Shown here piece after piece: positions 1 through 9,370 of a DNA stretch of 54,651 bases. The DNA lies in the NCBI GenBank assembly GCA_017433725.1, contig JAFRGQ010000008.1, positions 1-54,651 on the forward strand, read 5' to 3'. This DNA comes from Lachnospiraceae bacterium (GTDB taxonomy: Bacteria > Bacillota > Clostridia > Lachnospirales > Lachnospiraceae). The first letter of the stretch is position 1. Each line of letters begins with the position of its first letter. The notes under the pieces were generated by a model that worked only from the letters and a program-made list of their open reading frames with translations, was not told the origin of the DNA and ran no database searches. Made by a program: the position numbers and the translations under genes.

Positions 1-25
1 ATTTATTGTCTTTTTCCATATCATT

Positions 26-54
26 ATTGTACCATATGAATCCCCGGGTGTCAA
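26..54 (-). promoter_or_regulatory. Sigma-A promoter reading off the left edge
   Basis: Read on the minus strand there is a perfect -35 TTGACA (54 to 49), a 17-bp spacer and a -10 TACAAT (31 to 26) preceded by TG in the extended -10 position. Transcription would start near position 19 and leave the window, so the gene served is not visible. A LexA-type box lies just upstream of the -35. Confidence 0.7.
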
Positions 55-62
55 TAAAAATC

Positions 63-76
63 AGAACAAATGTTCT
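63..76. promoter_or_regulatory. LexA (DinR)-type SOS box
   Basis: The sequence AGAACAAATGTTCT fits the Gram-positive SOS box GAACRNRYGTTC at every defined position. It lies 8 bp upstream of the -35 element of the outward minus-strand promoter. The gene it would control is outside the window. A chance match is possible because only one site is seen and it does not overlap the promoter core. Confidence 0.5.
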
Positions 77-299
77 TTCCTGCTGTTATACAGGATCCCG
101 GAAACCAGGTCCGCACCCATCACTAATCAGGACTAAGCACACGAATCAATACCGGCCGTACCAGTATATGCCCTGCCCCGCAGACCGGCAGAATATGAAA
201 AAGGAAGAGGAGATTGCACCCCTTGGACAGACATATGGAAAATCCCTTGGGAACAAAGGATGAAAAAGCAGGCTGAGGAACCAGCCGGCTGACTTATGT

Positions 300-761
300 T
301 TGAAAACACGAGAATGCGCCGGCTATTTTTCAAATATCGCCCAGGGTGCAGCCGCTCTCGGCGTTGCTGCCCGGACGAAGAATCCGGAGACGAAGTCCAA
401 TGCCATTGCCGGAGGTATTTCCGCCATTGTCGCGGGTATTACGGAGCCGGCTTTGTTCGGAGTGAATCTCGTCTACGGAAAACCGATGATTGCCGCATGT
501 ATCGGCGGCGGAATCGGAGGTCTGATCAGCGGTATAGCCGGGGTCAAAGGGTATGTGCTGGGCTCATCTCCATCCATATTTTCGCCGATTACGTTTATCG
601 GCGGCGATTCGTCCGCCAGCTTCGGCGTCATGCATGGCGCGATCTTCGGCGCGATCGGAGGTGCGGTGACGATCGTGGTGACATTTGTGCTGAGTTATAT
701 GATGATGAAAGATATGAAAGACAAAGATGAGAATTCAGCGAAGCCGGCGGAAGGGACGTAA
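300..761 (+). pseudogene. PTS EIIC (beta-glucoside family) C-terminal remnant
   Basis: This frame encodes the last part of a sugar PTS membrane subunit of the glucose/beta-glucoside family. The conserved segment GITEPALFGVN is present, followed by the glycine-rich membrane hairpins typical of the EIIC C-terminus. A complete EIIC is about 350-450 residues; only about 145 remain. The family similarity starts abruptly at YFSNIAQG near position 327, and no EIIC- or EIIB-like sequence is readable in any frame upstream. There is no EIIA domain after it. The nearby 6-phospho-beta-glucosidase gene suggests a former beta-glucoside PTS locus that has decayed. No convincing ribosome binding site precedes the TTG at 300, so expression is unlikely. 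Confidence 0.75.
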
Positions 762-843
762 GGAGTAATCTGTAGAAAGACGGCTTATTACAAAGCGGGA
801 TCGTAATGTAGCCGAGACATTTGGGCTCGGTATGTGACACGGA

Positions 844-900
844 GAAAAAAGCTTCCCTCCGTCCGTTCAGCCTGCATGGCTGTCGGATGAGAGGGAAGCT
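844..900 (-). terminator. Intrinsic terminator below the zinc-ribbon gene
   Basis: A 10-bp stem, AGCTTCCCTC (850-859) with GAGGGAAGCT (891-900), encloses smaller stems (CAGCC/GGCTG and TCCG/CGGA). On the minus strand the stem is followed at once by a run of six T, the classical intrinsic terminator form, and it lies downstream of the minus-strand gene ending at 1013. It could also stop any plus-strand read-through from the PTS remnant. Confidence 0.7.
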
Positions 901-1012
901 CTATTTTCGTTATTATGATTTTCTGCTATATACTGATTGCTGCCTCAATCATTGCTTAATGATAAGACTCACGGACGTTCTTGATTATGATGCTCCGACT
1001 CCTCTTATCGAA

Positions 1013-1411
1013 TTATCCCCAGAAGCCGCCGATCGTCATAATCATCCATGCGATGATCATTATGGCGCTTATAATGCCGAACATCTTCATGAATGTGACC
1101 ATGAAAGTTCTGCTCGTTTCTTCCGATCTCTTGCGCCTGGCAGCTCTTTCCGCGCGGCTTTCTTTCATCTGCTCGGATGCAAAGTTTAAAACAGAATCCA
1201 CAGATCCCTTCATGTCTACGGTCACATTATCAACATGCTCGATATTGGCATGTGCAATATTGTAGTTGTTGATGGCCTTTTCAACAATGAATGCCGTATC
1301 GCAGTACGGGCAGACAGCTGCATCCTGGCTCGGGTCGACATCAAGAGCGGCGCCGCACTTGGTGCAGGTCGCGGGTACAAATCTCATTTTCTGTTCTGTC
1401 TTTATTTCCAT
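1013..1411 (-). CDS. Zinc-ribbon protein with C-terminal membrane anchor
   Basis: The 132-residue product starts with a short basic segment and a zinc ribbon made of two CxxC knuckles, C16-C19 and C34-C37, the second within CPYC. A charged region rich in Arg and Glu follows (about 85-100), then one hydrophobic helix near the C-terminus (about 106-128), so the ribbon probably faces the cytoplasm on a tail-anchored protein. Small proteins of this design are common in clostridia and have no assigned function; metal-dependent binding of a partner is the most that can be inferred. GGGAGAAG sits upstream of the ATG. It is monocistronic, with its own terminator at 844-900. Confidence 0.7.
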   Translation of the reverse strand: MEIKTEQKMRFVPATCTKCGAALDVDPSQDAAVCPYCDTAFIVEKAINNYNIAHANIEHVDNVTVDMKGSVDSVLNFASEQMKESRAERAARRKRSEETSRTFMVTFMKMFGIISAIMIIAWMIMTIGGFWG

Positions 1412-1766
1412 GTTACTTCTCCCTTTTACATTAGAGCTCGATGTGAGCTATTCGACATTTCAGGAACGCTTCGGCGTACCATACACATAAACACTATCGG
1501 AGGTTTCACTACCTCGCATATTTTTGAATTCCTAATTATATACGTTGCTTTGTGCGTCGAGGTCCAATCCTAACTAAAAGAGAGGATGGATTGATAAATT
1601 CAGGTCTCGCTCGCGAGACTTGGCGCGGGATACGGGTCAGCGATAGCTGACATCTTCCAAACCGAATCCCTGCGCATCCTCGCGGAGCGTATAGACACTA
1701 AAATAAACAGAACAGAAAACTCTCGTCACTCAAGAACTCCGAGGCGTTCTTGATAATGACAGAACA
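1412..1766. other. Gene-free spacer with four small hairpins
   Basis: No coding frame is credible here. The right half is a chain of short inverted repeats: CCAATCCT with AGGATGGATTG (about 1562-1592), GTCTCG with CGAGAC (about 1603-1618), GTCAGC with GCTGAC (about 1638-1651), and AAGAAC with GTTCTT (about 1731-1750). The last resembles the first module (TCAAGAACGCC...GGCGTTCTTG) of the 166-bp repeat found at 15531 and 42528. Confidence 0.5.
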
Positions 1767-3137
1767 TCACCTGAAGTATGTCACCAGACCGTAAATTACA
1801 AGGAAGCCGATCAGAAGCGGCAGTATGAACTGGAAATAAAAACGCAGGCCGCGCGGGACTTTGACGCCCTCACCGATGTTGACCTCCTTGAAATAGTTCT
1901 CAAAGCCCCACCCGAACTTCCAGGTGCAGAACAGAGATGTAATCAGGGAGCCGATCGGCAGCACGAGGTTGCTGACGAAGAAATCTTCGAGATCCATGAC
2001 GCAGTTTCCTTCTTTCAGAGGCTGGAATGAACTCCATACGTTGAAACCAAGCGCGCACGGGATCGACAGTATGATCAGGGCGATTCCGTTTATGATAGCT
2101 GACTTTGCACGGCTTGTGCCGAACATATCCATAGAGAAGCCCATGATGTTTTCAAATACACCGATCATTGTCGACAGCGCAGCGAAGAACAGGAAAACGA
2201 AAAACAGCGTTCCCCAGAAGCGGCCCATCGCCATAGTGCTGAATACTCGCGGAAGAGTCAGGAAAATGAGGCTCGGTCCCGCATCCGGTGCTATTCCGTA
2301 GGCAAAGCAGGCCGGGAAGATAATGAGGCCGGCGACAATCGCGACAAATGTGTCGAGTCCCGCGACCACGAGTGCCTCCCCGAGGAGCGAACGCTTCTTA
2401 TCGATGTAACTGCCGAAGATTTCCATGCCGCCCATACCGAGACTGAGTGTGAAGAAGCTCTGGTTCAGCGCGGCATAGAAGACGTTGCCAAGTCCGGCGG
2501 CTTTCATATTTTCAAACGACGGCTTCAGATAAAAGCTGAGTCCCTCGGAAGCGCCCGGCAGCGTAAGACTGCGGATGCCGAGGACGATCATAATGCTGAT
2601 CAGTGCGAGCATCATGATCTTTGTGATTTTTTCCACGCCGTTCTCAAGGCCGATTGCACAGATTATGATGGTCAGAACAAATACGAAGAGCATACAAAGT
2701 ATGAGGGTTTTCGGCGAGGCCATCATTTTTCCGAAAATGTCCGCAATCTCGTCAGTATCTGCACCCTCAAATCGTCCGGAAGCCATCAGGATAAAATAGT
2801 GGAACAGCCACCCGGAGATGACAGAATAAAACATCAGAATACAGTAGTTGCCGGCGACTGCGAAATAGCCCATAAGATGCCATTTGGTGCCTTTCGGCTC
2901 CAGCATCTTGTATGCGGGAAGAATGCTCTTTCGGCTGTGACGGCCTATAGCGTATTCCATGGTCAGGACCGGGACGCCGAGGATGATCAGGAAGAGCAGG
3001 TACACCAGAACGAAAAGACCGCCGCCGTTCTGACCGGTTATGTACGGGAACCTCCAGACGTTGCCGAGGCCGATCGCGCAGCCGGCAGAGAGGAGGATGA
3101 AGCCGAGGCGGGAACCTAAGTTTTCTCTGTTTTGCAT
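1767..3137 (-). CDS. Sodium-dependent transporter, NSS family
   Basis: This is a 456-residue multi-pass membrane protein of the neurotransmitter:sodium symporter family (LeuT, MhsT and TnaT relatives). The N-terminal hallmark is clear: GNVWRFPY in an unwound first helix, preceded by SAGCAIGLG and followed by NGGGLFVLVY. About 11-12 hydrophobic segments are visible, close to the shorter bacterial NSS layout. Bacterial members import amino acids with Na+; the substrate cannot be read from sequence. AAGGGG precedes the ATG. It stands alone, divergent from the beta-glucosidase gene. The V-type ATPase in this window could help maintain the ion gradient it needs. Confidence 0.9.
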   Translation of the reverse strand: MQNRENLGSRLGFILLSAGCAIGLGNVWRFPYITGQNGGGLFVLVYLLFLIILGVPVLTMEYAIGRHSRKSILPAYKMLEPKGTKWHLMGYFAVAGNYCILMFYSVISGWLFHYFILMASGRFEGADTDEIADIFGKMMASPKTLILCMLFVFVLTIIICAIGLENGVEKITKIMMLALISIMIVLGIRSLTLPGASEGLSFYLKPSFENMKAAGLGNVFYAALNQSFFTLSLGMGGMEIFGSYIDKKRSLLGEALVVAGLDTFVAIVAGLIIFPACFAYGIAPDAGPSLIFLTLPRVFSTMAMGRFWGTLFFVFLFFAALSTMIGVFENIMGFSMDMFGTSRAKSAIINGIALIILSIPCALGFNVWSSFQPLKEGNCVMDLEDFFVSNLVLPIGSLITSLFCTWKFGWGFENYFKEVNIGEGVKVPRGLRFYFQFILPLLIGFLVIYGLVTYFR

Positions 3138-3172
3138 ATTGTTTTTCCCCTTTAAACGACAAAAGTAAGTTT

Positions 3173-3201
3173 AGTATAGTGCTTAAAAGGGGATGAGACA
3201 A
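3173..3201 (-). promoter_or_regulatory. Promoter of the NSS transporter gene
   Basis: On the minus strand TTGTCT (3201-3196), a 17-bp spacer and TATACT (3178-3173) form a reasonable sigma-A promoter about 36 bp upstream of the ATG at 3137. Confidence 0.5.
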
Positions 3202-3244
3202 GTGCATAAAACGAAAAATTTGTGCAAAGAAATCTGATTACCTA

Positions 3245-3253
3245 TGGTACAAT
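3245..3253 (+). promoter_or_regulatory. Extended -10 promoter of the beta-glucosidase gene
   Basis: TGGTACAAT gives an extended -10 (TG-n-TACAAT) about 41 bp before the ATG at 3294. A good -35 is not visible, as expected of an extended -10 promoter. A strong ribosome site AAAGGAG follows at 3281-3287. Confidence 0.45.
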
Positions 3254-3278
3254 AATAGCAGCATGTTTATACACCTAA

Positions 3279-4730
<1,452 letters not shown>

Positions 4731-4821
4731 TCAGCCATAGGTATGCAGGGCGAAATCGTTTCGAAATCAGATACGGCACGATGTTTGCTGCATAGCTGAG
4801 TTAAACAGATATAACGTGAAA

Positions 4822-4869
4822 AGGGACGGCTCTTTTACGTGGAAAATCCACGCGAAAGGAGCCGTTCCT
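4822..4869. terminator. Long hairpin after bglA (GGGACGGCTC family)
   Basis: AGGGACGGCTCTTTTACGTGG (4822-4842) pairs with its near-complement at 4848-4869 across a very short loop. It lies about 90 bp after the bglA stop. The T-tract is poor, so it may be a terminator or a copy of a dispersed hairpin; a related arm, GACGGGGACGGYTC, occurs at 17926. Confidence 0.5.
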
Positions 4870-4966
4870 GATTGCTAAGGACTGTCCTATGTGAAAACAC
4901 TCGAACTTCTCTTATATACATGGTAAAATAGTGGCAGGCGAGACTTGAAATTAAGAAGGTGTTACC

Positions 4967-7300
4967 ATGTTAGAACGCATTAAAGGCAAAGCCGTGCTTT
5001 GTCTCATTTTAACCATATTCTGGGTCGGTCTTATCCTGATCCACAATCCACATGTGACAAATAAGTATGCCACCCGATACTTCGGCATAACGCATGCAGG
5101 CGGTATTCCTGTCAACGGAGGTGAGACCGTCGAGCAGGCCTTTACCATAAAAGGCGGCGGTCTCATGCGCCTCAAATGCTTTGTCGGCGGAGTTGATGCG
5201 GAAGGCGAACAGCTGCGTTTTCGCGTCAAGACGGGTGACGGCAAGATCGTGGGTGAGCAGGTCCTCGCTGAGGATTCCTATGAAATCTGGCACATCATAG
5301 ATATTGAGATGAATACAGATCTCAGCGGAGTCAGCGAATACACACTAGAAATCACGAATATCAGTCCTCCGAACGGTCCCGGCTTCGTTGTATACGGCTA
5401 TTTCCCGAATCAGAAGGGTCTGACGAGCCTCCAGCCGGCAGCCAAACTGAACGGTGCCGATTCCGGTATGTCCGTCGTTATGCGTGCCGGCATCTGGGAC
5501 GGAACGATACAGAAGATATATTACGGCCAGTGGCTGATCATGATTCTGCTTTCGTACCTTGTGGTTCTGCTTCTTAGCGACAGTCCTTCGCGCAACTTCC
5601 TGGTCATCTCGGCTGTGATCGGTTTTCTTTTTGCGGTCTACAACCCGTTCTGGAATTATCTTGATGAAAATACGCACTACTTCCGATCCTACGCAATCAG
5701 CGAGGGATACTGGCACGACGGAAAAGACGAGAACGGATCCTATGGCGGAAATCTTCCCGCGAACTTTGATGATTCGCTCATCGTCACGCTGAGTCCGATA
5801 AACTATTATGCAAATTCCGACATACTTAGCGCCCCCTACTCCTCCGAGAAGGAGTGGTACACGACGCCCTACATGTCGTCGGTGCTGCCGTTTGATCACA
5901 TGATAGCGGCAATCGGTATAAAAATCGGTACGCTGCTTCGCCTGCCGATCGTGTGCGTCGTACTGCTTGCGCGTCTGACGGACCTCGCGTTCTACATTGC
6001 CCTGTCCTATGTGGCAATCCGCAGGATGCATTACTACAAGATTGTCTTCTTCACGATGGCTACGATTCCGCTTGCAACATACCTTGCGGGTGCGTGCAGT
6101 CAGGATGCGGTGCACATCTCCGCGACATTCCTGTTCCTTGCGATTCTGCTTTCCTACGTGTTCGAGGACCCGGGTGCACGGGTGAACGCGGTCACGACGG
6201 AGACGGGCTATATCGATGTGAACGCGGTTCGTGCCGCGGCAGGCGAGAACGGCACGTTGAGAGCGGAGGCGAGTGCATTTGCTAATGAAAAACAAGTGGC
6301 AAATGCAACAGAGATGAACTCAGCGGGCAGTGCTGAAGTACGCACAGATAATGAGACAACGGAAGCGGACAAAAGTACAAGTCAGGCTACAGCAGAAACG
6401 GTGGGTAATGAGTTCACTCCAGGTACAGAAAATGAAGTCAGTACATCGGCTGAAACAGGTTCTTCAAGCGGACAGAAAAAGACACACAGTCACGACCAAC
6501 TTTCTGCCGCGCAGCTCGGCGGTTTTGCCAAGGTCGAGCAGGTGTCGAAAATCGGTATTTCGCAGATTGTCGGGCTACTCATTCTCTTTGTATTCGTGGC
6601 GTCCATCAAGTATCTGATATACTCGCTGCTCTTTGTCCTTGTATTCTTCATTCCGAAGGAGAGATTCGCGAAACCCGGAATGAAAAAGTGGTTCATCCTG
6701 TCGGGAGTCCTGCTCGGTGTCCTGCTGATGGTTTACCAGGTGTATATGCTGAAGGCATATCCGTTTGTCGAGATGAGGAACGGAGATGTGGATGTGGCGG
6801 GTCAGATGGCATTTGTCTTCGGAGATTTTTACGGTGCGTTCCGTATACTTGCGCACTACTTTACAGGGCAGTTCCTGCTCCAGCTGTATGGCATTTATAT
6901 GTTCGGGGAGTTCAACGGGATTGCATATCTGCTCAGCGGCGTGATTCTTCTGTCAGGCGTACTTGCCGCAGACAAATATCACTGGGAGAACCCTCGCCGC
7001 CGCGCTGCTTTCCACTGGGTCGCTTTCATAACGATCGTCGTGATGTGCGCGCTTATCATATCCGCACTTTATGTCGGTTACACGCCGGTGGGGAGTACGG
7101 ACGTTGACGGCGTGCAGACGCGTTACCTGATACCGTTCCTTCCTCTGCTTGGTATTGTGATAGCCGATCTGCCGGTCGAGAGTAAGATCAGGCATCTGGA
7201 GGAGAAGATCGCATTCATCATGGTGCTCGGAAATATGTTGTTCCTGGCATATTATACGCTGATAGACAGGCTGTTTTACTGGCCGTCTGTATGGAACTGA
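4967..7300 (+). CDS. DUF2142-type polytopic membrane protein
   Basis: The 777-residue protein has an N-terminal hydrophobic helix (about 8-27), an extracytoplasmic domain of roughly 150 residues rich in beta-strand patterns, then about ten membrane helices. Its layout matches DUF2142 proteins, which resemble GT-C glycosyltransferases and often sit in cell-surface polysaccharide loci; the acidic DENTHYFRSYAISEG stretch after an early membrane helix fits that comparison. Residues about 406-520 form a low-complexity hydrophilic insert rich in Thr, Ser, Glu and Ala between two membrane helices. GAAGGTG precedes the ATG. A role in surface glycan assembly is inferred; the substrate is unknown. It ends at a strong terminator. 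Confidence 0.7.
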   Translation: MLERIKGKAVLCLILTIFWVGLILIHNPHVTNKYATRYFGITHAGGIPVNGGETVEQAFTIKGGGLMRLKCFVGGVDAEGEQLRFRVKTGDGKIVGEQVLAEDSYEIWHIIDIEMNTDLSGVSEYTLEITNISPPNGPGFVVYGYFPNQKGLTSLQPAAKLNGADSGMSVVMRAGIWDGTIQKIYYGQWLIMILLSYLVVLLLSDSPSRNFLVISAVIGFLFAVYNPFWNYLDENTHYFRSYAISEGYWHDGKDENGSYGGNLPANFDDSLIVTLSPINYYANSDILSAPYSSEKEWYTTPYMSSVLPFDHMIAAIGIKIGTLLRLPIVCVVLLARLTDLAFYIALSYVAIRRMHYYKIVFFTMATIPLATYLAGACSQDAVHISATFLFLAILLSYVFEDPGARVNAVTTETGYIDVNAVRAAAGENGTLRAEASAFANEKQVANATEMNSAGSAEVRTDNETTEADKSTSQATAETVGNEFTPGTENEVSTSAETGSSSGQKKTHSHDQLSAAQLGGFAKVEQVSKIGISQIVGLLILFVFVASIKYLIYSLLFVLVFFIPKERFAKPGMKKWFILSGVLLGVLLMVYQVYMLKAYPFVEMRNGDVDVAGQMAFVFGDFYGAFRILAHYFTGQFLLQLYGIYMFGEFNGIAYLLSGVILLSGVLAADKYHWENPRRRAAFHWVAFITIVVMCALIISALYVGYTPVGSTDVDGVQTRYLIPFLPLLGIVIADLPVESKIRHLEEKIAFIMVLGNMLFLAYYTLIDRLFYWPSVWN

Positions 7301-7372
7301 GCGGATAAGCATGGAGATTCGGTGTGTAGATGATGAGAATCGAAGAATAATACATAATACTTATGCCAGAAG

Positions 7373-7412
7373 ATGGCCGGTGGAAATTGATTTTTCCGCC
7401 GGCCATTTTATG
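7373..7412 (+). terminator. Intrinsic terminator of the DUF2142 gene
   Basis: ATGGCCGGTGGAAA (7373-7386) pairs with TTTCCGCCGGCCAT (7393-7406) across a six-base loop, and the stem runs straight into TTTTATG. Position and form are those of a rho-independent terminator. Confidence 0.85.
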
Positions 7413-7504
7413 TCATAAGAAACTTCGTTCCCTATGACACAAAAACGTTTTGATACATGATTTATGAAAAATATATAAAAAACTTTTGCTTTCAGGTGTT
7501 AGTG

Positions 7505-7534
7505 TTGACTAGTATTACTAAAAAGATCAATAAT
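7505..7534 (+). promoter_or_regulatory. Promoter of the oxidoreductase operon
   Basis: TTGACT (7505-7510), an 18-bp spacer and AATAAT (7529-7534) form a plausible sigma-A promoter with a start near 7541. An 11-bp palindrome TAGTATTACTA (7510-7520) occupies the spacer, and a larger palindrome lies just after the predicted start. Confidence 0.5.
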
Positions 7535-7544
7535 AACCTTATAA

Positions 7545-7560
7545 AGTATACACGTATACT
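7545..7560. promoter_or_regulatory. Palindromic operator candidate for the TetR regulator
   Basis: AGTATACACGTATACT has perfect 7-bp arms around a 2-bp centre. It covers about +5 to +20 relative to the predicted start, a typical repressor site. A TetR-family gene ends the same cluster, so it is the likely binder; this link is inference. The related palindrome at 7510-7520 may be a second half of the operator. Confidence 0.5.
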
Positions 7561-7573
7561 ATACGGTAGATAA

Positions 7574-7636
7574 CCTCAGATTCCGGGACGCCGGATCAGA
7601 GGAAAAACGGCTGCCGCAACCGGAAATACGGCAGCC
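7574..7636 (+). other. Structured 5' leader with two hairpins
   Basis: Two stems follow each other in the predicted leader: one of about 12 bp with a bulge between CCTCAGATTCCGG (7574-7586) and CCGGATCAGAGG (7591-7602), then GGCTGCCG (7609-7616) with CGGCAGCC (7629-7636). The second ends 14 bp before the ribosome binding site AGGAGG. No T-tract follows, so transcript stabilisation or a translational switch is more likely than termination. I could not match it to a known riboswitch. Confidence 0.45.
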
Positions 7637-7664
7637 ATTGTATGAAAACAGGAGGAATTTATAT

Positions 7665-9353
7665 ATGGGCACAATCAAGATCAATCAGGAAGGAGCCCCG
7701 GAGTACTCACTTGAGCGCGGCAGTGTTGCAGCCATTAATACATCCAAGTGTGTCAACTGTGGCGTTTGCCGGGAGAGTTGTCCTGTCGACGCGATTTCTG
7801 AAGCACAGCGCTGGATCTGCCGTGTATGTCCGGAATGTACGGATCAGCCGGTCATGCGCCTTGCCGATATCGATGCGTTCGTCACAAAACAGTCCTGCAC
7901 GACGGCATGCCCGCTGGGAATCAGCCCGCAGGGTTATATCGGACTGGCCCGCAACGGAAAAGAAGAAGATGCATATCGCATAATATGGGAGAAAAATCCG
8001 CTTCCGTCGGTGTGCGCACACATCTGCCACCATCCGTGCGAACAGGTCTGCAAGCGCGGCGTTCTGGTAGATGACCCGATGGCCATCCGCGGTATCAAAC
8101 GTTATCTGGATGAAAATATTCCCTACTCCCGCCCGAAATACCCGCATCTCCACGATGAGAGAGTAGCTGTGATCGGTGCAGGTCCTGCAGGTCTTTCCGC
8201 AGGACATTTCCTGTCCACTCTCGGCTATGATGTGACGATTTTTGAAGCAAATGTAGAACCGGGCGGCATGCTCGTCCGCGCTATTCCAGAATTCCGCCTC
8301 GACAGAGCTGCAGTTAAGCGCGACATTGAGAAACTACAGGAAGCAGGACTTAAGATTCAGTGCAATTCTCCGCTCGGCAAGAAGCAGATCAAAGAACTGC
8401 AGGAAGAGTACGATGCAGTGATTGTTGCAGCGGGTACCCCGCACGGCAAGGAGATTACATGGGTACCGAAGTGGAACTATGATGCCGTCTATACAGCGAT
8501 CCAGTTCATGGATTTTGCAAATAATGATCAGAATACCGTGCGTATGCCGCATCAGAATTTCGAAATTATTGGCAAAGAGGGCGTTGTGATTGGCGGCGGT
8601 TCCGTAGCTATGGACACAGCCCGCACAGCTCTCCGTCTCGGAGCAAAGAAGGTGACTGTGGTATGTCTGGAAGAGGGTGAATATGTTCCGGCTCACAAGT
8701 GGGAGAAAGACGAAGCCGCTGAGGAAGGTATCGAATTCATGGAAGGCTACAGCCCGAAAGCCTATACGGGACGCGTAAATACACTTGAAGGAATCGATCT
8801 TGTCAAGGTTACACATTTTGAAAAAGACGAAAACGGAAAGATCAGTTTCACGGTAGACGAGGAAAATCCGGTTCATCTTCCGATCCAGTTCCTGATCGTA
8901 GCGATCGGTCAGTATGCCGATCCGCTCTATCCGGAAGCAGACGGAGAGACAGTTTTCTATGCAGGAGATATTGCAGGCGGCGCATGCTCTGTGATCGACG
9001 CGCTTGCGAGCGGCAGAAAAGCAGCATTTGATGCTGACGCTACAATTCAGGGCCGTGTTCTTCGCAATGCCGAGATTGGTCATACTCTGGTGGCAGCTCC
9101 GATTGAGGAGAAGATTTATCCGTGCAACCGCAGAAAGACTCTTCGCCATGAACGTCCTATGGAGGATGTGGCTACGAGACTGAAGAACTTTGACGATGTT
9201 GAGAAGACATATACAGCGAAACAGGTTTATCAGGAAGAACTGCGCTGCCTTGGCTGCGGTTATTCTCTGATTGATCAAACGAAGTGCATCGGTTGCGGCC
9301 TCTGCCAGAAGCTCTGCCCGCAGGGTGATGTTATTTCCATGGTCAAGAGATGA
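7665..9353 (+). CDS. GltD-like NAD(P)/FAD oxidoreductase with N- and C-terminal Fe-S clusters
   Basis: The 562-residue protein begins with a ferredoxin motif C29xxC32xxC35xxxC39P, a second cysteine set C52, C55, C58, then the Fe-S helical domain of glutamate-synthase small subunits (C78, C82, C117, C121, C125, C129). The FAD site GAGPAG is at 171-176 and the NAD(P) site VVIGGGSVAMDTA near 310. The C-terminus adds another ferredoxin-like domain (CLGCG and CIGCGLCQKLCP). Such enzymes pass electrons between NAD(P)H and ferredoxin-type centres; no glutamate synthase large subunit is nearby. The ATG at 7665 is chosen because AGGAGGA lies 8 bases before it; a TTG 27 bases upstream lacks a site. The stop lies 17 bp before the next ATG, so it probably supplies electrons to that flavoprotein. 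Confidence 0.8.
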   Translation: MGTIKINQEGAPEYSLERGSVAAINTSKCVNCGVCRESCPVDAISEAQRWICRVCPECTDQPVMRLADIDAFVTKQSCTTACPLGISPQGYIGLARNGKEEDAYRIIWEKNPLPSVCAHICHHPCEQVCKRGVLVDDPMAIRGIKRYLDENIPYSRPKYPHLHDERVAVIGAGPAGLSAGHFLSTLGYDVTIFEANVEPGGMLVRAIPEFRLDRAAVKRDIEKLQEAGLKIQCNSPLGKKQIKELQEEYDAVIVAAGTPHGKEITWVPKWNYDAVYTAIQFMDFANNDQNTVRMPHQNFEIIGKEGVVIGGGSVAMDTARTALRLGAKKVTVVCLEEGEYVPAHKWEKDEAAEEGIEFMEGYSPKAYTGRVNTLEGIDLVKVTHFEKDENGKISFTVDEENPVHLPIQFLIVAIGQYADPLYPEADGETVFYAGDIAGGACSVIDALASGRKAAFDADATIQGRVLRNAEIGHTLVAAPIEEKIYPCNRRKTLRHERPMEDVATRLKNFDDVEKTYTAKQVYQEELRCLGCGYSLIDQTKCIGCGLCQKLCPQGDVISMVKR

Positions 9354-9370
9354 GAAAGGAGGACTGCAAG

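Noticed and set aside
6-263. 85-codon open frame at the left edge
   Set aside because: No ribosome site, no recognisable pattern, odd composition (many Pro, Tyr, Cys), and it overlaps the outward promoter and SOS-type box.
5345-6295. Long minus-strand frame opposite the DUF2142 gene
   Set aside because: The plus-strand protein has clear membrane helices; the minus frame is rich in Arg and His and has no domain, as expected of a mirror frame in GC-balanced DNA.
7574-7636. Known riboswitch in the oxidoreductase leader
   Set aside because: Two simple hairpins only; no conserved core of any flavin, SAM, cobalamin or other class that I can recognise.
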